The notes under the pieces were generated by a model that saw only the letters and a list, made by a program, of their open reading frames with translations, was not told the DNA's origin and did not search any database. Shown in pieces: positions 10,353 to 21,394 of a stretch of DNA of 64,000 nucleotides. The first letter of the stretch is position 1. The number at the start of each line of letters is the position of its first letter. The stretch spans positions 32,719,071 to 32,783,070 of the forward strand of contig CM067508.1 of the NCBI GenBank assembly GCA_034509495.1, in the 5' to 3' direction. This DNA is from Acestrorhynchus altus. Lineage: Eukaryota; Chordata; Actinopteri; Characiformes; Acestrorhynchidae. Both the position numbers and the translations under genes were made by a program.

Positions 10353-11363
10353 TCAAGTGGTGAAGGTACTAGGGTCAGTCCTTGGTCCTCTCCTCTTTTC
10401 TCTCTACACTACGTCTCTTGGTTAAGTAATATCTTCTCATGGTTTTACTTACCACTGCTATGCTGATGACACTCAACTCATCCTCTCTTTCCCAACCTCC
10501 GACATCCAGGTCTCATCCCGGATCTCAGCTTGCCTCCCTGATGTCTCATCATGGATGGCAGCCCATCACCTCAAACTCAACCCCAGCAAGACTGAACTGC
10601 TATTCATTCCTGGAAGCACTGGTCCTCACCCTGACCTTACCATTTCCCTTGAGAACTCACTGGTCACTCCAACTACTGAAGCACGGAGCCTTTGTGTAGT
10701 AGTGGATGACCAGTTATCGTTCACAGGTCATGTTGTAAACCTGACTCAGTCCTGCAGATGTTCTCCTTTATAACATCAGAAGAATTCAACCTTTTCTGAC
10801 TAGAGAGGAGCTCAGGTGCTTGTTCAGTCTCTTGTCATTTCAAGACTAGAACTGCAACTCCCTACTGGCTGGACTTCCTATGAGACCATCATACCATTGC
10901 AACTTATCCGGAATGCAGCAGCGCGGCTCGTCTTCAATGTTCCTAAATTCAGTCACGTAACTCCTCTGCTGTGTTTGTGATGCTGACCTACAAAGCCAAA
11001 AACAGACCAGCCCCTCCATACATGATGGCAATGGTCAAAACTCGAGCCCTTCGAGCTTCAAGTACAGCTTAGCTTGACCCACCATCCCTCAAAACACAAG
11101 GAAAACATGCATCCAGACTCATTTCTGTTCTGGCACCAAACCTGGAGTCCCTCACTGTCTTCATACGCAGAATGAAGACTCATCAGTTTCAGGAGGATTT
11201 AACTCCATAAAGACATTTGTTTCAACAGGATCTAAGTGTGAGGAATCTCTAGATTCCAGCCTCGTCTACTAGTTAAGGATATTCTAAGTGAACAGCAAAG
11301 CACTTTTGTAAGTTTCTCTGGAGAAGGGTGTCTGCTAAATGCCGCAAATGTAAATGTAAATGT
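10353..11363 (+). mobile_element. L2-type LINE, 5'-truncated, with YADD box
   Basis: It encodes the end of an L2-group LINE reverse transcriptase. A degraded SVLGPLLFSLY-like stretch near 10375-10420 is followed by the catalytic YADD box (10459-10470, in HCYADDTQLILSF). Next come the AAHHLKLNPSKTELLFIPGS segment (10557-10616) and a C-terminal region with FLTREEL. Frameshifts (the frame changes between about 10550 and 10700) and in-frame stops break it, so no active enzyme is made. The 3' UTR (from about 11200) ends in the AAATGTAAATG tail also seen at 8372. Confidence 0.88.
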
Positions 11364-11366
11364 ACT

Positions 11367-11960
11367 CGACCATCCCAACAGTGGACTGTCTGCTGTGGTC
11401 AGAGAAGGAGGCACTAAGGAACTAAGACTACACATATGAATTATTTCATACACACATAAAATTGCATTGATTGCATTATTACCTTTGAATGGACTCACGC
11501 CTGCTTATGTTTCTGATGTGCTTTGATAGTCAGTCACTTTTAACCTCTCGCCTTAAACAGGAAGGAGGGCAGTGTTTTTGTTATTGCTGCACCAAAAATG
11601 TGGAATGGATTCCCAAGTGACATCAGACGCCTCATCCTTGTCTGATTTCTACTCATTTCTTTTGATTAGTTTGCAGCAGCTGTTAAACTGTGGAGCTGCT
11701 GACTGAGGTCTGGACTGTGACGTTTTAAATGTGCTACAGAATGACATTCACTCAATGACTTACTCGTTTACACGTCACACACTTGCATACATACAGTTAC
11801 TCACACTCCTTTTTTATGTTTATTCTATATATCCTATCTCTATTTTTATATCTTGTTTCATGTGAGCAGGCCGTACTATGCATGCATATGTGACAAATGA
11901 ACTTCATTTCATTTGATTTGAAGATGAATGCAGAAATAAAGTTTGTTGTTTCTGTATCTG
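11367..11960 (+). mobile_element. Degraded L2-type LINE C-terminus and 3' end
   Basis: Around 11570-11632 the plus strand reads FVIAAPKMWNGFPSDIR, matching the conserved AP-LWNSLP--IR motif near the C-terminus of L2-group LINE proteins. The block closes with TGACAAATGAACTTCATTTC at about 11892-11911, a LINE-type 3' end. It is separate from the copy that ends at 11363. Limits are approximate. Confidence 0.6.
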
Positions 11961-12374
11961 TTGCTGTAAATATAATATAATATAATATAATTAAATATAT
12001 TTTTTTTAGGTGCACACAGTGCTCACCACTAATATTTATGTTGCACTGATGTTTTTAAGCCAAATGTTGATGGAGAAAAAAGAAACTGTGAGGAGTGGGG
12101 TTCATTAAACTTGAAACGAAATATTCAGTAAGAAATAAATACAACCATTTGCAACTTTGACAGTCAAACAAAGAGACAGACAATAAGAAATCAGACCTAT
12201 TCATGTTAAGCTAAGAAGCATAACACCTCACACAGAGATAAAGCACAGGCTGCCCCGTCCACATTCACCGCTTTAATCAGGGCCGAAGTCGAAGCCCATT
12301 TATCTTCATGCCTGTATTTCTTTAACAGTGTCTGGCGTTAGAGTAACTTTGGAGCTTTGGAATAAACCCACTGA
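11961..12374. other. Unique DNA with short TATAA repeats
   Basis: A short ATATA/TATAA array lies at 11968-11995. The rest is unrepetitive with no gene seen. Confidence 0.5.
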
Positions 12375-12745
12375 ACACCTAAACCTAATCTTAACCTACA
12401 CCTAAACCCAATCTTAACCTACACCTAAACCTAATCTTAACCTACACCTAAACCAAATCTTAACCTACACCTAAACCAAATCTTAACCTACACCTAAACC
12501 TAATCTTAACCTACACCTAAACCTAATCTTAACCTACACCTAAACCCAATCTTAACCTACACCTAAACCTAATCTTAACCTACAATTAGACCTAATCTTA
12601 ACGTACACCTAGACCTAATCTTAGCCTACACCTGAACCTAATCTTAATCTAGCCATAACTCCTAAACTTATTCTTAATCTAGCCTTAACCTACACTTTAT
12701 ACTTAAGCCTAACATTAACTCCTATTCCAAAACTCACCCTAACCT
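12375..12745 (+). repeat. 23-bp minisatellite, telomere-like CCTAAA units
   Basis: The unit ACACCTAAACCTAATCTTAACCT repeats in exact 23-base register twelve times (12375, 12398, 12421 ... 12628). The core changes gradually (CCTAA, CCCAA, CCAAA), and the last units and the tail to about 12745 decay. The plus strand has almost no G. The minus strand is AGGTTAAGATTAGG-like, resembling but not identical to TTAGGG telomeric repeats. No array of true hexamers is present. Confidence 0.95.
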
Positions 12746-13074
12746 AAATGAAATGAGGAATTTATACCATTTAAAACCTGCACTGTGACGTAATTGCCAA
12801 AAGTGTTCAAATTTCTTAAATGTGGTTTTGACTTTCTGAACAATTACTGGACAAAAAGAAATTATATAGCTCTGTTTATATAGTTTTTAATTTCTATTTC
12901 AGTTTACGCACTTGGAATTCACTGTGCACAGCAGATTAGATTTTATAAACACAAAATGAAATTTTAACCCCATAATCTGAGTTGAGAAATCTGTATGTAA
13001 TCTCCATGTAACCTTTCTAATCCACCAGGGAACAGAAAACAGTGTCTAATTTTAGTTTCTAATTTTTCTAATTA
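12746..13074. other. AT-rich unique DNA
   Basis: No gene or repeat is recognised. Confidence 0.5.

Positions 13075-13145
<71 letters not shown>
13075..13145 (+). repeat. (ATT)n microsatellite
   Basis: About 23 uninterrupted ATT units. Confidence 0.98.
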
Positions 13146-13148
<3 letters not shown>

Positions 13149-13698
13149 GAAATATTTGAACAATTATTTATCATAATCAATTACATATGTTGCACAGGTT
13201 TCAATTGTATACTAATATATTCTTAAGGTCGATTCTCTAATATTAGAAATCCCACATACATTACTAATTAAAATGGCTGCAGATGATTAGACCATCATTA
13301 AAAAAGGCTTTGAAGGTGGTTTTATTTAAACCTCAGACATTAGTTTGGTTTGCTTTTGATTAAAGTCGGGGATCATAATGGATCAAGAGGCAAAGCGCTC
13401 TCTGAGGCCTTCTGAAAACTGTTAGAAATCAGCCGTTACACTTTCTGGAAAAAGTAATATCAGAGGGGACTTGAAGACTGACACTGAAACATCACCTATG
13501 AGGTGTGTTCAGAAATATCCAACATTTATTTATAAAAAAAAAACCTTGTATTTAGATACAAAAATGGGTGCTAACTTTTTCCTCACATTATATTTTGCAA
13601 ATGATTTTAAAAAGATTTTTTTTCAGATTCAATGTTTAGTTATTTCACCTCCATTTCTTAAATGTACATATATTTGAGTATGTTAAATATATCACTGC
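13146..13698. other. AT-rich unique DNA
   Basis: No gene or repeat is recognised. A 68-codon frame at 13471-13677 is low-complexity (lysine/phenylalanine-rich) and not convincing. Confidence 0.5.
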
Positions 13699-13702
13699 AA
13701 AA

Positions 13703-13737
<35 letters not shown>

Positions 13738-13799
13738 ATACATAAATACATACATAAATAAATAAATAAATAAATAAATACATAAATAAATAAATAAAA
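13699..13799 (+). repeat. (AAAT)n microsatellite with ACAT variants
   Basis: About 100 bases of AAAT units with scattered A-to-C changes giving ATACAT variants, which suggests an older array than the perfect one at 9973. Confidence 0.97.
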
Positions 13800-15204
13800 A
13801 TCTGTTACTTGCTTTATTTTTGTTTTGTTGGTGTATTCAGGCAAACAGGATATCAGACAGTGCTTTAGGGCATATGCATGCAGCTGGATAAAGCTGAATG
13901 AGTCTTACTGAGATAAGAGGAGCATTTACTACTGACTCAATGGTGCGATTCCATCTGAGGCCAGAGGCAAATAAACAAAGAGGAAATGAGAGAAAGTCTT
14001 AGCATGTGCAAACCACCACCACACAAGGACACAATCAGTTAGCTATCAGCAGTCCGGAACACACACTGTACGGAGTTCACACCCTTTCTGTTTACTCTGG
14101 TTAGGCAAGGCTGGATGAAAAATGGAAAAGCCTTTTCCTCTCCTTGACAAAGTCAGTAAATACTGTTTAAAGGAGGTAGTTCATCTCCATGCCTTCATGG
14201 CAGAATGCACACATGCATGCACGGACACATGCTGCAGTAAAAAGCACACAAACCAGCATTACTTGGCTGTAGATATTCATGTTCATGTTTCCCTTCAGAT
14301 TTTTATCTCGACCTTCCACCTCTTTGAGGGTCAACGCCTTTACATACAGTGACATCAGAACAGAAGACTTTGTTGATGCTTTTCAATCCTATAGCACTTT
14401 AATCCACTGACTGAAAAGAATCTCTTACCACTCTACCTGCTCTTTTGCCCTTTTAGGACCCTTTCTGTGTAAGCCCCTTTATGCCCATGTTTTTCATCAT
14501 GAATTAAGGCCAGCAAGCTCGCTCACTGACTGGTGAGAAACATGAGAGAAGATCGAGAGTAAAGAATGGACAGCTTTATGCTAAAAAGAATTATTTTTGG
14601 GCACTTGGGGCTATTTACAATCCTCTGGACTGGAACTTTCTCCGTTCAGGTATGCAGAACACTTGGAATCATTGAATAGCAAATAAGCACAATAAGAAGG
14701 TTTGGGTGTGAAATTTGCAATGGAAATATGATAATGGTATAATGATATATTTGGACGCAAGGAGAAATATCCTGTGCATGACAGTGGACTAAAATGACAA
14801 AGGATGACCCTCAAACAGAATCAGAATGCAGTGCATCACTGTAAATTCAATTAGAAAAGCCATTATCTTGTTTATATCCATGCAATTTATCCCAATTTCT
14901 GTGAATACATCAAGATAATGGAAAAAACCTCCCACTTCATCAGCATCATGATTTCTTCTATAGATATCCAAATTCACCAAAGGACATGATGTTGAATCTA
15001 AAATGAGGACATGTTGGCCTTGAGAGCAGCTCAAATGTATTTCAATTACTTTCCTCTGTTCTGATTTTAAAAGTGTCTTCAAGGCTGTTTTGCCAAGAGC
15101 AACTTTTCCATTTAGACCTGAAGGACAGTCTTTAACTCTGTAAAGAATAATGCTTCATCTCAAAATCTGCAAGTTCTATAGTACTTTAATACTATTCACT
15201 TTGT
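13800..15204. other. Unique DNA, no gene seen
   Basis: Complex, moderately AT-rich sequence. Small frames on both strands (60-97 codons) show no motif, signal peptide or splice structure I can support. Confidence 0.5.
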
Positions 15205-15480
15205 TTGCAAACGAAACGGTTCAGGGTGGCACGGTGGTGCTGCAGAAAGTGTGGGTATCACACAGCCCCAGGGGCCCCTGGGGTTTTGGGTGCATTCTCC
15301 CTGTGTCCATGCTGGTTTCCTCCAGGTAATATATATATATATATATATATGGTCAATTCTCCTATATGCATTTTTGGGAGATGGGAGGAAACCAGAGTAC
15401 TCGGAGGAAACCCGCATGGACACAGGGAGAACGCACCCAAAACCCCAGGGGCCCCTGGAGCTGTGTGACACAGTAGTGTG
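15205..15480. repeat. Tail-to-tail inverted pair of SINE-like repeats
   Basis: The left arm 15259-15323 and right arm 15403-15467 are 65 bases each and, reverse-complemented, differ at only three positions. The spacer is 79 bases and holds (AT)11 at 15329-15350. Each arm carries parts of a common fish repeat (GGCACGGTGGTGC at the left edge; CACAGC-CCAGGGGCCCCTGG; GTTTCCTCC). Both arms share the same short GGTTTTGGGTGC-TTCTCC junction, so they look like local copies of one another and not two independent insertions. The transcript or single strand could fold into a long hairpin. Confidence 0.85.
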
Positions 15481-15494
15481 AAAATGTACTGGTG

Positions 15495-15956
15495 TCATAT
15501 ATATATATATATATCATCAAAGTCAAAAAGGACTATGCAATCATTATTATTATACATTGGCTTCAAAGTTATAGTGCAAGCAACCACTGAATGATATGAA
15601 CTGGGGTAAACCTGCCCCTGGCCTACCTCACCCTCAAGGAGCAGATGCTTGTGTTTTTCCAATTGCACCTGTTGAAGTGAATTCCTTTCAGGCATCTGAC
15701 ACTCAATTTGGTAAAGAGTCTTGTGGGAGACTTCCCCCAGCAAGCTCACACATCTGTGCAACCCCTTCCCCCAGAAGAAAGTCTGGGAGATCCCCTCAAC
15801 TCTCTCATGTCCCCCGAGGGTCACGGAAAAGCTAGCGACTTGCAGCTCCAGCTGCAGACTTGACCATCTTGGAGGTCCCAGTGAAGGCCACCATTGTTCA
15901 TTCATAGTGTCCACTGTGTGAGGGGTCACTGGGTGAGTGAGAGGAGGTGTAGGCAC
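15495..15956 (-). other. Unrecognised 153-codon ORF, longest in the window
   Basis: The frame begins MPTPPLTHPVTPHTVDTMNE and ends in a spurious IYIYI tail read from an (AT)n array, so its natural 3' limit is lost. The middle is mixed in composition, not low-complexity, with WWPSLGPPRWSSLQ and FFWGKGLHRCVSLLGEVSHK. I do not recognise a family. No signal peptide, transmembrane segment or catalytic motif is evident. A 79-codon frame on the other strand overlaps it. It abuts the inverted SINE pair, so an uncatalogued mobile-element ORF is the likeliest explanation, with chance second. Confidence 0.25.
15497..15514. repeat. (AT)n microsatellite
   Basis: Nine AT units at the edge of the inverted SINE pair. 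Confidence 0.95.
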
Positions 15957-16194
15957 AGGAAATGGAGGTGGTTTTGGTTTAAATACTTATGAGGGTAACA
16001 TGTATGGACAGGGATAGTCTACAGGTCTGATGTTGGAATATAACACTGACTCTGAACTACATTTCATGAAACCGAAACAGTTGTACTTCACTGCAATCCA
16101 TTATTTTGTGTTTTGGAAATGTTTGTGCTTTAGGTTTGTGCTACATATCAAACAGTCAGATTAATACATATAGAACTACTTTTTGAGTTTTAAA
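15957..16194. other. Unique DNA
   Basis: No gene or repeat is recognised. Confidence 0.5.
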
Positions 16195-16282
16195 ATCAAA
16201 TCTAATCAAATTCTTTGTATATTAAACCCTACAGAGGAACCAGACTCACAAAGGGGGACCCCTCCTCCTCTGGTCAAATGTA
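16195..16282 (-). mobile_element. L2/SINE-type 3' end fragment
   Basis: Reverse-complemented it reads TTGACCAGAGGAGGAGGGGT and ends in AATTTGATTAGATTTGATT. These landmarks are shared with the plus-strand LINE end at 22270-22450 and the minus-strand one at 35637. Only the 3' UTR piece is present. Confidence 0.65.
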
Positions 16283-16295
16283 GATTATTATTAAT

Positions 16296-16315
16296 GGGGG
16301 GGGGGGGGGGGGGGG
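16296..16315 (+). repeat. G20 homopolymer
   Basis: Twenty consecutive G next to the LINE end. Its length may be unreliable in the assembly, and it has strong G-quadruplex potential. Confidence 0.95.
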
Positions 16316-17644
16316 CACACTAAACAAGCATCAACCAATTTTTGTGACACACACTGATTTTATACTGTCTAGTACTCAATACATTACACCCAGAAAGTTA
16401 TTTAATGGTAAACCTTCTGAAGCTCTGAGGTGAGCTCTTCAAACTTCTAGTGTCACCTTAAATTCTGCTGCTATGTTCATGTAATTGCATTTATTTGACA
16501 TTTTTGTTTCAAATTAAAGGTGAAACAAAGCTGAGAGATAAACAGCTACATTGGCTTCTTTTTTATATTTAAATTGTGTATTTGTTATGAAATACTTTTG
16601 GCTCCTTATTTGCCAGCTGCTAAGTTGATTCGTCTGTTCCACCTTAAGTTCAAATGCTTCAACTTGGTTTCATACTGTTAAAGTTATTTGACCCCAAATT
16701 CTCAAATGTTCATTTGATGTGTTCAAACTCATTTTGACCTCTTCAGGAAATGCAGCTCTGGCACTTTAACAGCAAGCCTTCTGAAAACCAGTCTAGAGGC
16801 AGTATATGGATGTGATGGTGATCACATTGCTCCTATATCAATCAACAAGCCAACGGTTATCCAATCCCTCAAGCTTTAGTTGTAGCCTAGTTTAGTTACA
16901 TCTGGACTTACGATGAACAGTAGTATTGTTTGTTTATTTATATTGAGTTTTGATCTGTTTACATTGTTTTTTCACAGAGTTCAGGTTGGAGGACTTCGGT
17001 AGGACGTTTAGTTTAGGGCCCCAGGGAAGTTCAGACTGCCTCTGATTTAAATAATGGTGATGGTTTGATCATAATAGTAATAGTAGCAGAGAAATAGGGT
17101 CAATATTAATTTTTACAGGGTTGGTTATGATAAGTGGGCAACTGGCAGCTGGTCTGATGTTTATTTTAATTGAAATTGTCTTTATGATATTTCATTGATT
17201 ATCCAATTCTATTGTTAGAAGTCTTGTCTAAGGACATATTGGTGTAACCCCAGTTTGAACCTCCTGCTACACCATCCCTGACCATGTAAAATACACTATG
17301 TTAAACATAACATAAGCTACATATATTACATGATGGTTTAATGGACTGATTTATGTTGAGCATGGAGTGCTTGATGTTCTGAAAAGATCCATACAAGTTT
17401 CAAGTTCAGTTTTTGAAGGACAGAATACTTCTTAGCAAAGAAATGATGTAAATTTAATTGCGTTCTGATCATTTAATAAAACAATGTTTTGCTTACAAGA
17501 TGTGTGTACTTGACAATAAAAATGATTATAGAAAGTTGACTTAATTTTTGTGTGTTGATTATTACAGTCTTTTTTTCAGGGCTGGCGTGGGGTGTGTTCT
17601 TTTTCCACTGTCAATGTCTTTGACTGGTGTACAGTTATATTCTC
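16316..17644. other. Unique DNA, no gene seen
   Basis: No gene, RNA or repeat family is recognised in about 1.3 kb of moderately AT-rich sequence. Confidence 0.5.
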
Positions 17645-17930
17645 TTGCTTGGTGAGCATTTGCAGCCCTTCATGAACTTCATGTACCTCCACAATGATGG
17701 GATATTCCAGCAGGATAATGCACCATGCCGTTGGGCCCAATTTATCCAGAATTGGTGTTATGATGTATTCCTGGTATACATGCGACACTGGGTTAAGGAA
17801 CATTAAATGTCTACAGAAAGGGAACATCCCATCCATTGGACACAAAGGATTATACCCTGCTTGAACTCTGATAATTCTCATTGACTTACCATGAGCATGC
17901 TGACCAGTGTTCAGCCTCATGCACAAGAGA
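17645..17930 (+). mobile_element. Tc1/mariner transposase remnant (second catalytic Asp region)
   Basis: In one plus frame it reads FMNFMYLHNDGIFQQDNAPC followed by RWAQFIQNW. QQDNAPC is the signature around the second aspartate of the DD(34)E Tc1/mariner catalytic triad (Asp codon 17714-17716). The third catalytic residue is not visible in frame and no terminal repeats were found, so this is an inactive internal fragment. The 116-codon minus-strand frame overlapping it is antisense to the transposase. Confidence 0.8.
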
Positions 17931-19325
17931 GCACCTAATTTTATGACATTTTCAAAGCATTAAGGATGATAGATTGGGGTTTTAAATCAAGCTTGTTTTC
18001 TTTATTCTAAGATAGAAATGTTAATATTAATTTAACAAGCATAAATCTTGTGGTTACTCTGTAAAATCAACTTCAGGCCAGAATATAACCACTTGGTCCT
18101 TGAATCCCTGCATTGTATGTGCAAGAGGAGTCACGCTGGACAGCGTGGCATAAGCCAGGGGAACGCTTAGCAGATGTGGCAATAAATCTTCATTTTTTCT
18201 GCCAGTTAAGGAACAGAGCAGGCGTGGGCTGAGGCCACGCTCTGGCCAAAGGCACCTTGCAGGGGCCAGAGATTCTGCAGAACAAATTGGGGAACAAACA
18301 GACACATAAGTTCACTCACACTGTCCTTTATCTGCAAAGCCAAGAAACCCTGGGGGGAAGGGGGCGCCATGCCCTGACAATAGCTCAACAAACCTCATGT
18401 TGTGACAGTACCCCACTGGGGCTATTAACAGAGTCTGCTCTCAGATAAATCAAGCAAGTCTGCAAGAGGCCAACTCGTTAATATGTCCATGCCTCCCACA
18501 ATCCATAGTGTGATAGTTTCAGTTTCCAGTAAGATGTAAAACATCACAACAAGAAGTACTGAAAAGTAACCACTGGCTTTGAGATTTGTAAACACAGTGT
18601 GGGTGACAGAAAAGTATCATCTGGAAAGTTCATACATGAAGACAAAATGGGCAGTTTTCTTCATCTGGAGCACCATTAGGAACTCTCGAAACATCTGGCA
18701 TGTTGCTTTAATCCCAATGCCGTACTGAGAGACACTACTTCTGTGTAGATCAACAAATATTGATCATATAAGTCCACATTTATAACCATTTATTGTTCCT
18801 GATAACCTTCATCTTCCTTCACAATATCACTGCATCCCAAACTTTCTTTGGGGGGGCAACAATTTTTTCATTTGAATGTACTATGAGTGTCAATGGTATG
18901 ATTATGGTTTTTCTTAGCCTTAAGAGTAACATTGTGTTTCTAACTCTATCATGTGGAGTCTGTACTAGTTTTTACTGTCTGAGACAATGGTGCTTTATTA
19001 CTCTTATACACTATCAGAAATGTCAGCTGCGATAATAAGAGGAGATGATAATATGCATAATTGACCAGTTTAGCTATAAAGAAAGCAACATTTTGTTCAT
19101 GCAAAAAATTTTATTTATGTGCATATGAAGAAATTCTATGAGGGTTAGCAGTATTACACAATTACGCAAGCTTTGAAAATGGTTTGAGGCAAATTTTTGT
19201 AGTGAATAAACACAAACACACCAAGCTAGGACAAGACACAAGTGCATTCCTGCTTCAAGCTGAGAAAACAAAGAAGATAATAAATAAACATTGGGATTTT
19301 TTTTCATTATTTCAGACCATCTGGG

Positions 19326-19328
<3 letters not shown>
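17931..19328. other. Unique DNA, complex sub-block at 18050-18500
   Basis: No repeat family is recognised. The 18050-18500 part is GC-richer and unrepetitive, with short frames on both strands that lack motifs. A regulatory element or an unidentified old repeat are both possible. Confidence 0.4.

Positions 19329-19376
<48 letters not shown>
19329..19376 (+). repeat. (GT)n microsatellite
   Basis: Twenty-four uninterrupted GT units. Confidence 0.98.
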
Positions 19377-19377
<1 letters not shown>

Positions 19378-20334
19378 GAGTGATGGGAATACCTGATATT
19401 AAGAGCAGGTGGGAAAGACAGGAAATGTGTTGAATGGATGCAGAGAATCTTGCTTTGGTAGTGAACATGAGATATTTTGTTTGGTTTTCTTCTTTCGTTT
19501 GTCGCTGTGTGACTATATCATACACTAAAGGGAGATGTGTGCCCTTATCCACAATTTTCCAGAAAACTCACTGGGGGACACCATGACAGCTCCCTTGTTA
19601 CATTTACTGGCTTTTTGTCTCCAGTCAACTCTCAGTGAAACTAACCAGCATAGACAGTATCAGAATATTGTGTAATTGAACGTTTTGTACTCATGATCTG
19701 AAGCTTTGAAGTCATTCACTTTTTTTCAGGCCATTTTTTTCAGCAGTATTCATTGTATTTTAGCAGCGTATTGTGGTTTACAGTAAAACTGTAGTGGCTT
19801 CTGCACAATTTGATGGTAATTCATTGACATAAAATATCAACAAACTCTAGCGAAGCAGTTGGTAACTTAAAGTTTAAAAAAATATTCAAATATTCATTTA
19901 GTAGCTCGTGAACTCAAACACTGGCACATTGAACATATGTTTAGCTGGTACAGCTGGCTGGTGTTGTTTACCTTTTCTGACACTGGCTCTACCTCTTAAC
20001 CAGTTTTAAATTATTTACTGGTTTTAAGAGACTGATGGTGAAATATTTACCTCTGTCATGTCAAGACAATGACGTTAAGTGTGCAAGTTGTTCGTCCAAA
20101 AACAGTAAAAAGTAAAGAGTGGTCCAGTCAAAGTGAAAGTGAGCAATGTAATATGTTTTTGTTATTTGCTTGAGTTGGTTCTGCTTGTTTACTTTTGTTT
20201 TGTAGACTTTATGCAGAAATATCAAAAATTCTAAAGGGTTTACACACCTATTGGCAACATGCCTAATGCAAGGAAGGGGCTAGTGGAACATTGAGCTGTG
20301 AAGCAGTTGATAATGAGTTGAGGAGTTGGGAATG
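19377..20334. other. Unique DNA, no gene seen
   Basis: AT-rich unrepetitive sequence with nothing recognised. Confidence 0.5.
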
Positions 20335-20548
20335 AGGTTGAGTATTAATCATCTACCATCCTGACCTCAAAAATTCTCCTGTCACTGCAACAAATCCTCA
20401 CAGCAATGGTCCAAAATCTAGAAGAATGTCTTCCCTGGAAAGTAGAAACAGTTACTTCAACAAAAGCAGGATAAACTCTTTTTAATATCATTGAAATAAC
20501 AATGAATGAACAGGTGTCCCAATACTTTTGTTCATATAATGTAAGCTT
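20335..20548 (+). mobile_element. Tc1/mariner transposase C-terminal and 3' terminal remnant
   Basis: The strand ends with AACAGGTGTCCCAATACTTT then TGTTCATATAATGTA. Its translation, RCPNTFVHIM, is like the typical Tc1 end with R/CPHTFGHIV read into the inverted repeat. Upstream, GTCCAAAATCTAGAAGAATG and the following bases match the Tc1 C-terminal region with several stops. No 5' half is found nearby. Confidence 0.65.
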
Positions 20549-21224
20549 GTTTCTCATTCACACTGTAGATCTCCAGGTCAGGAGTCTGAGAATAGGAAGG
20601 CCTCCCTCCATGTGATGGACAATCCTTACCCGCAGATGGGAAAACTACAGAAAATGAGGTGGAATGATGTTTTGGTCAAAGTGAATGGACCAGACTGAGA
20701 CGCAGAACATTGTGCGTTAGGAAAACTAAAACACTCTGATTAGTTACTTTATTATTACATTGTCTTATAATTTTTACAGTTTTTTACAGACACTGTGTCA
20801 GCATATCAGTGTCTCTGTGGGTCAGTGTTTGTGTTTCTTTGTAATGAGAGGTTTATGCATGGTAGCTCTAATATAATATTCATCTCTGTGTGTATTTGTG
20901 AACAGAAGGCTCTTAATGACAGCGTGTTCATATCCTGATCATGAACATTCTCAGTCAGGAACAGCTGCTCTTGTGTTTTATCCTATATATCACACTTTAA
21001 AAGTACACCTTCAACCACAGATATTTTACCAGATATTTGTTTTCATTTGTTTGCTCAAAGGGAGGGCAGAACCCCAGCCAGAGGGGTTTTCAGATCATGG
21101 TCAGATCACTTGACCCAGGGGAAGGTCATTGTTAAAAACTATTCAGGGCTATATCACTCATGGAAATCAGAAATCCAGCATCCCAAATTATTACTATATT
21201 TATATATTAAGGATCATTACATTC
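20549..21224. other. Unique DNA
   Basis: No gene is recognised. The last ~150 bases may be a further decayed part of the neighbouring Tc1-like element, but I cannot show it. Confidence 0.4.
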
Positions 21225-21360
21225 TGCATCCACTCTGGACTTGATAAAACAGTGCACCAACTGCAGCCAGTGTCATGGGCCCCTAAACCATCACAGACAG
21301 GGACGCTTCAGCTTGGATTCTGTGCTACTCCACTCCACTCCTCCAGACTCTAGAAGCTTG
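21225..21360 (-). mobile_element. Tc1/mariner transposase fragment (catalytic-core side)
   Basis: On the minus strand it reads SVMV-stop-GPM...VGALF, corresponding to the conserved SVMVWGCMS...GPLCFIKSK segment of a Tc1-like transposase, with the Trp codon now a stop. It lies on the same strand as the N-terminal transposase piece at 22797-23090, with an L2 LINE between them. The two therefore look like halves of one element split by a LINE insertion. Confidence 0.65.
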
Positions 21361-21394
21361 ATATAATATTACTATAATATTATTATCTATTATT

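Noticed and set aside
12375..12745. CRISPR-like array or true telomere
   Set aside because: Units are contiguous 23-mers without spacers, and TTAGGG hexamers are absent; it is a minisatellite.
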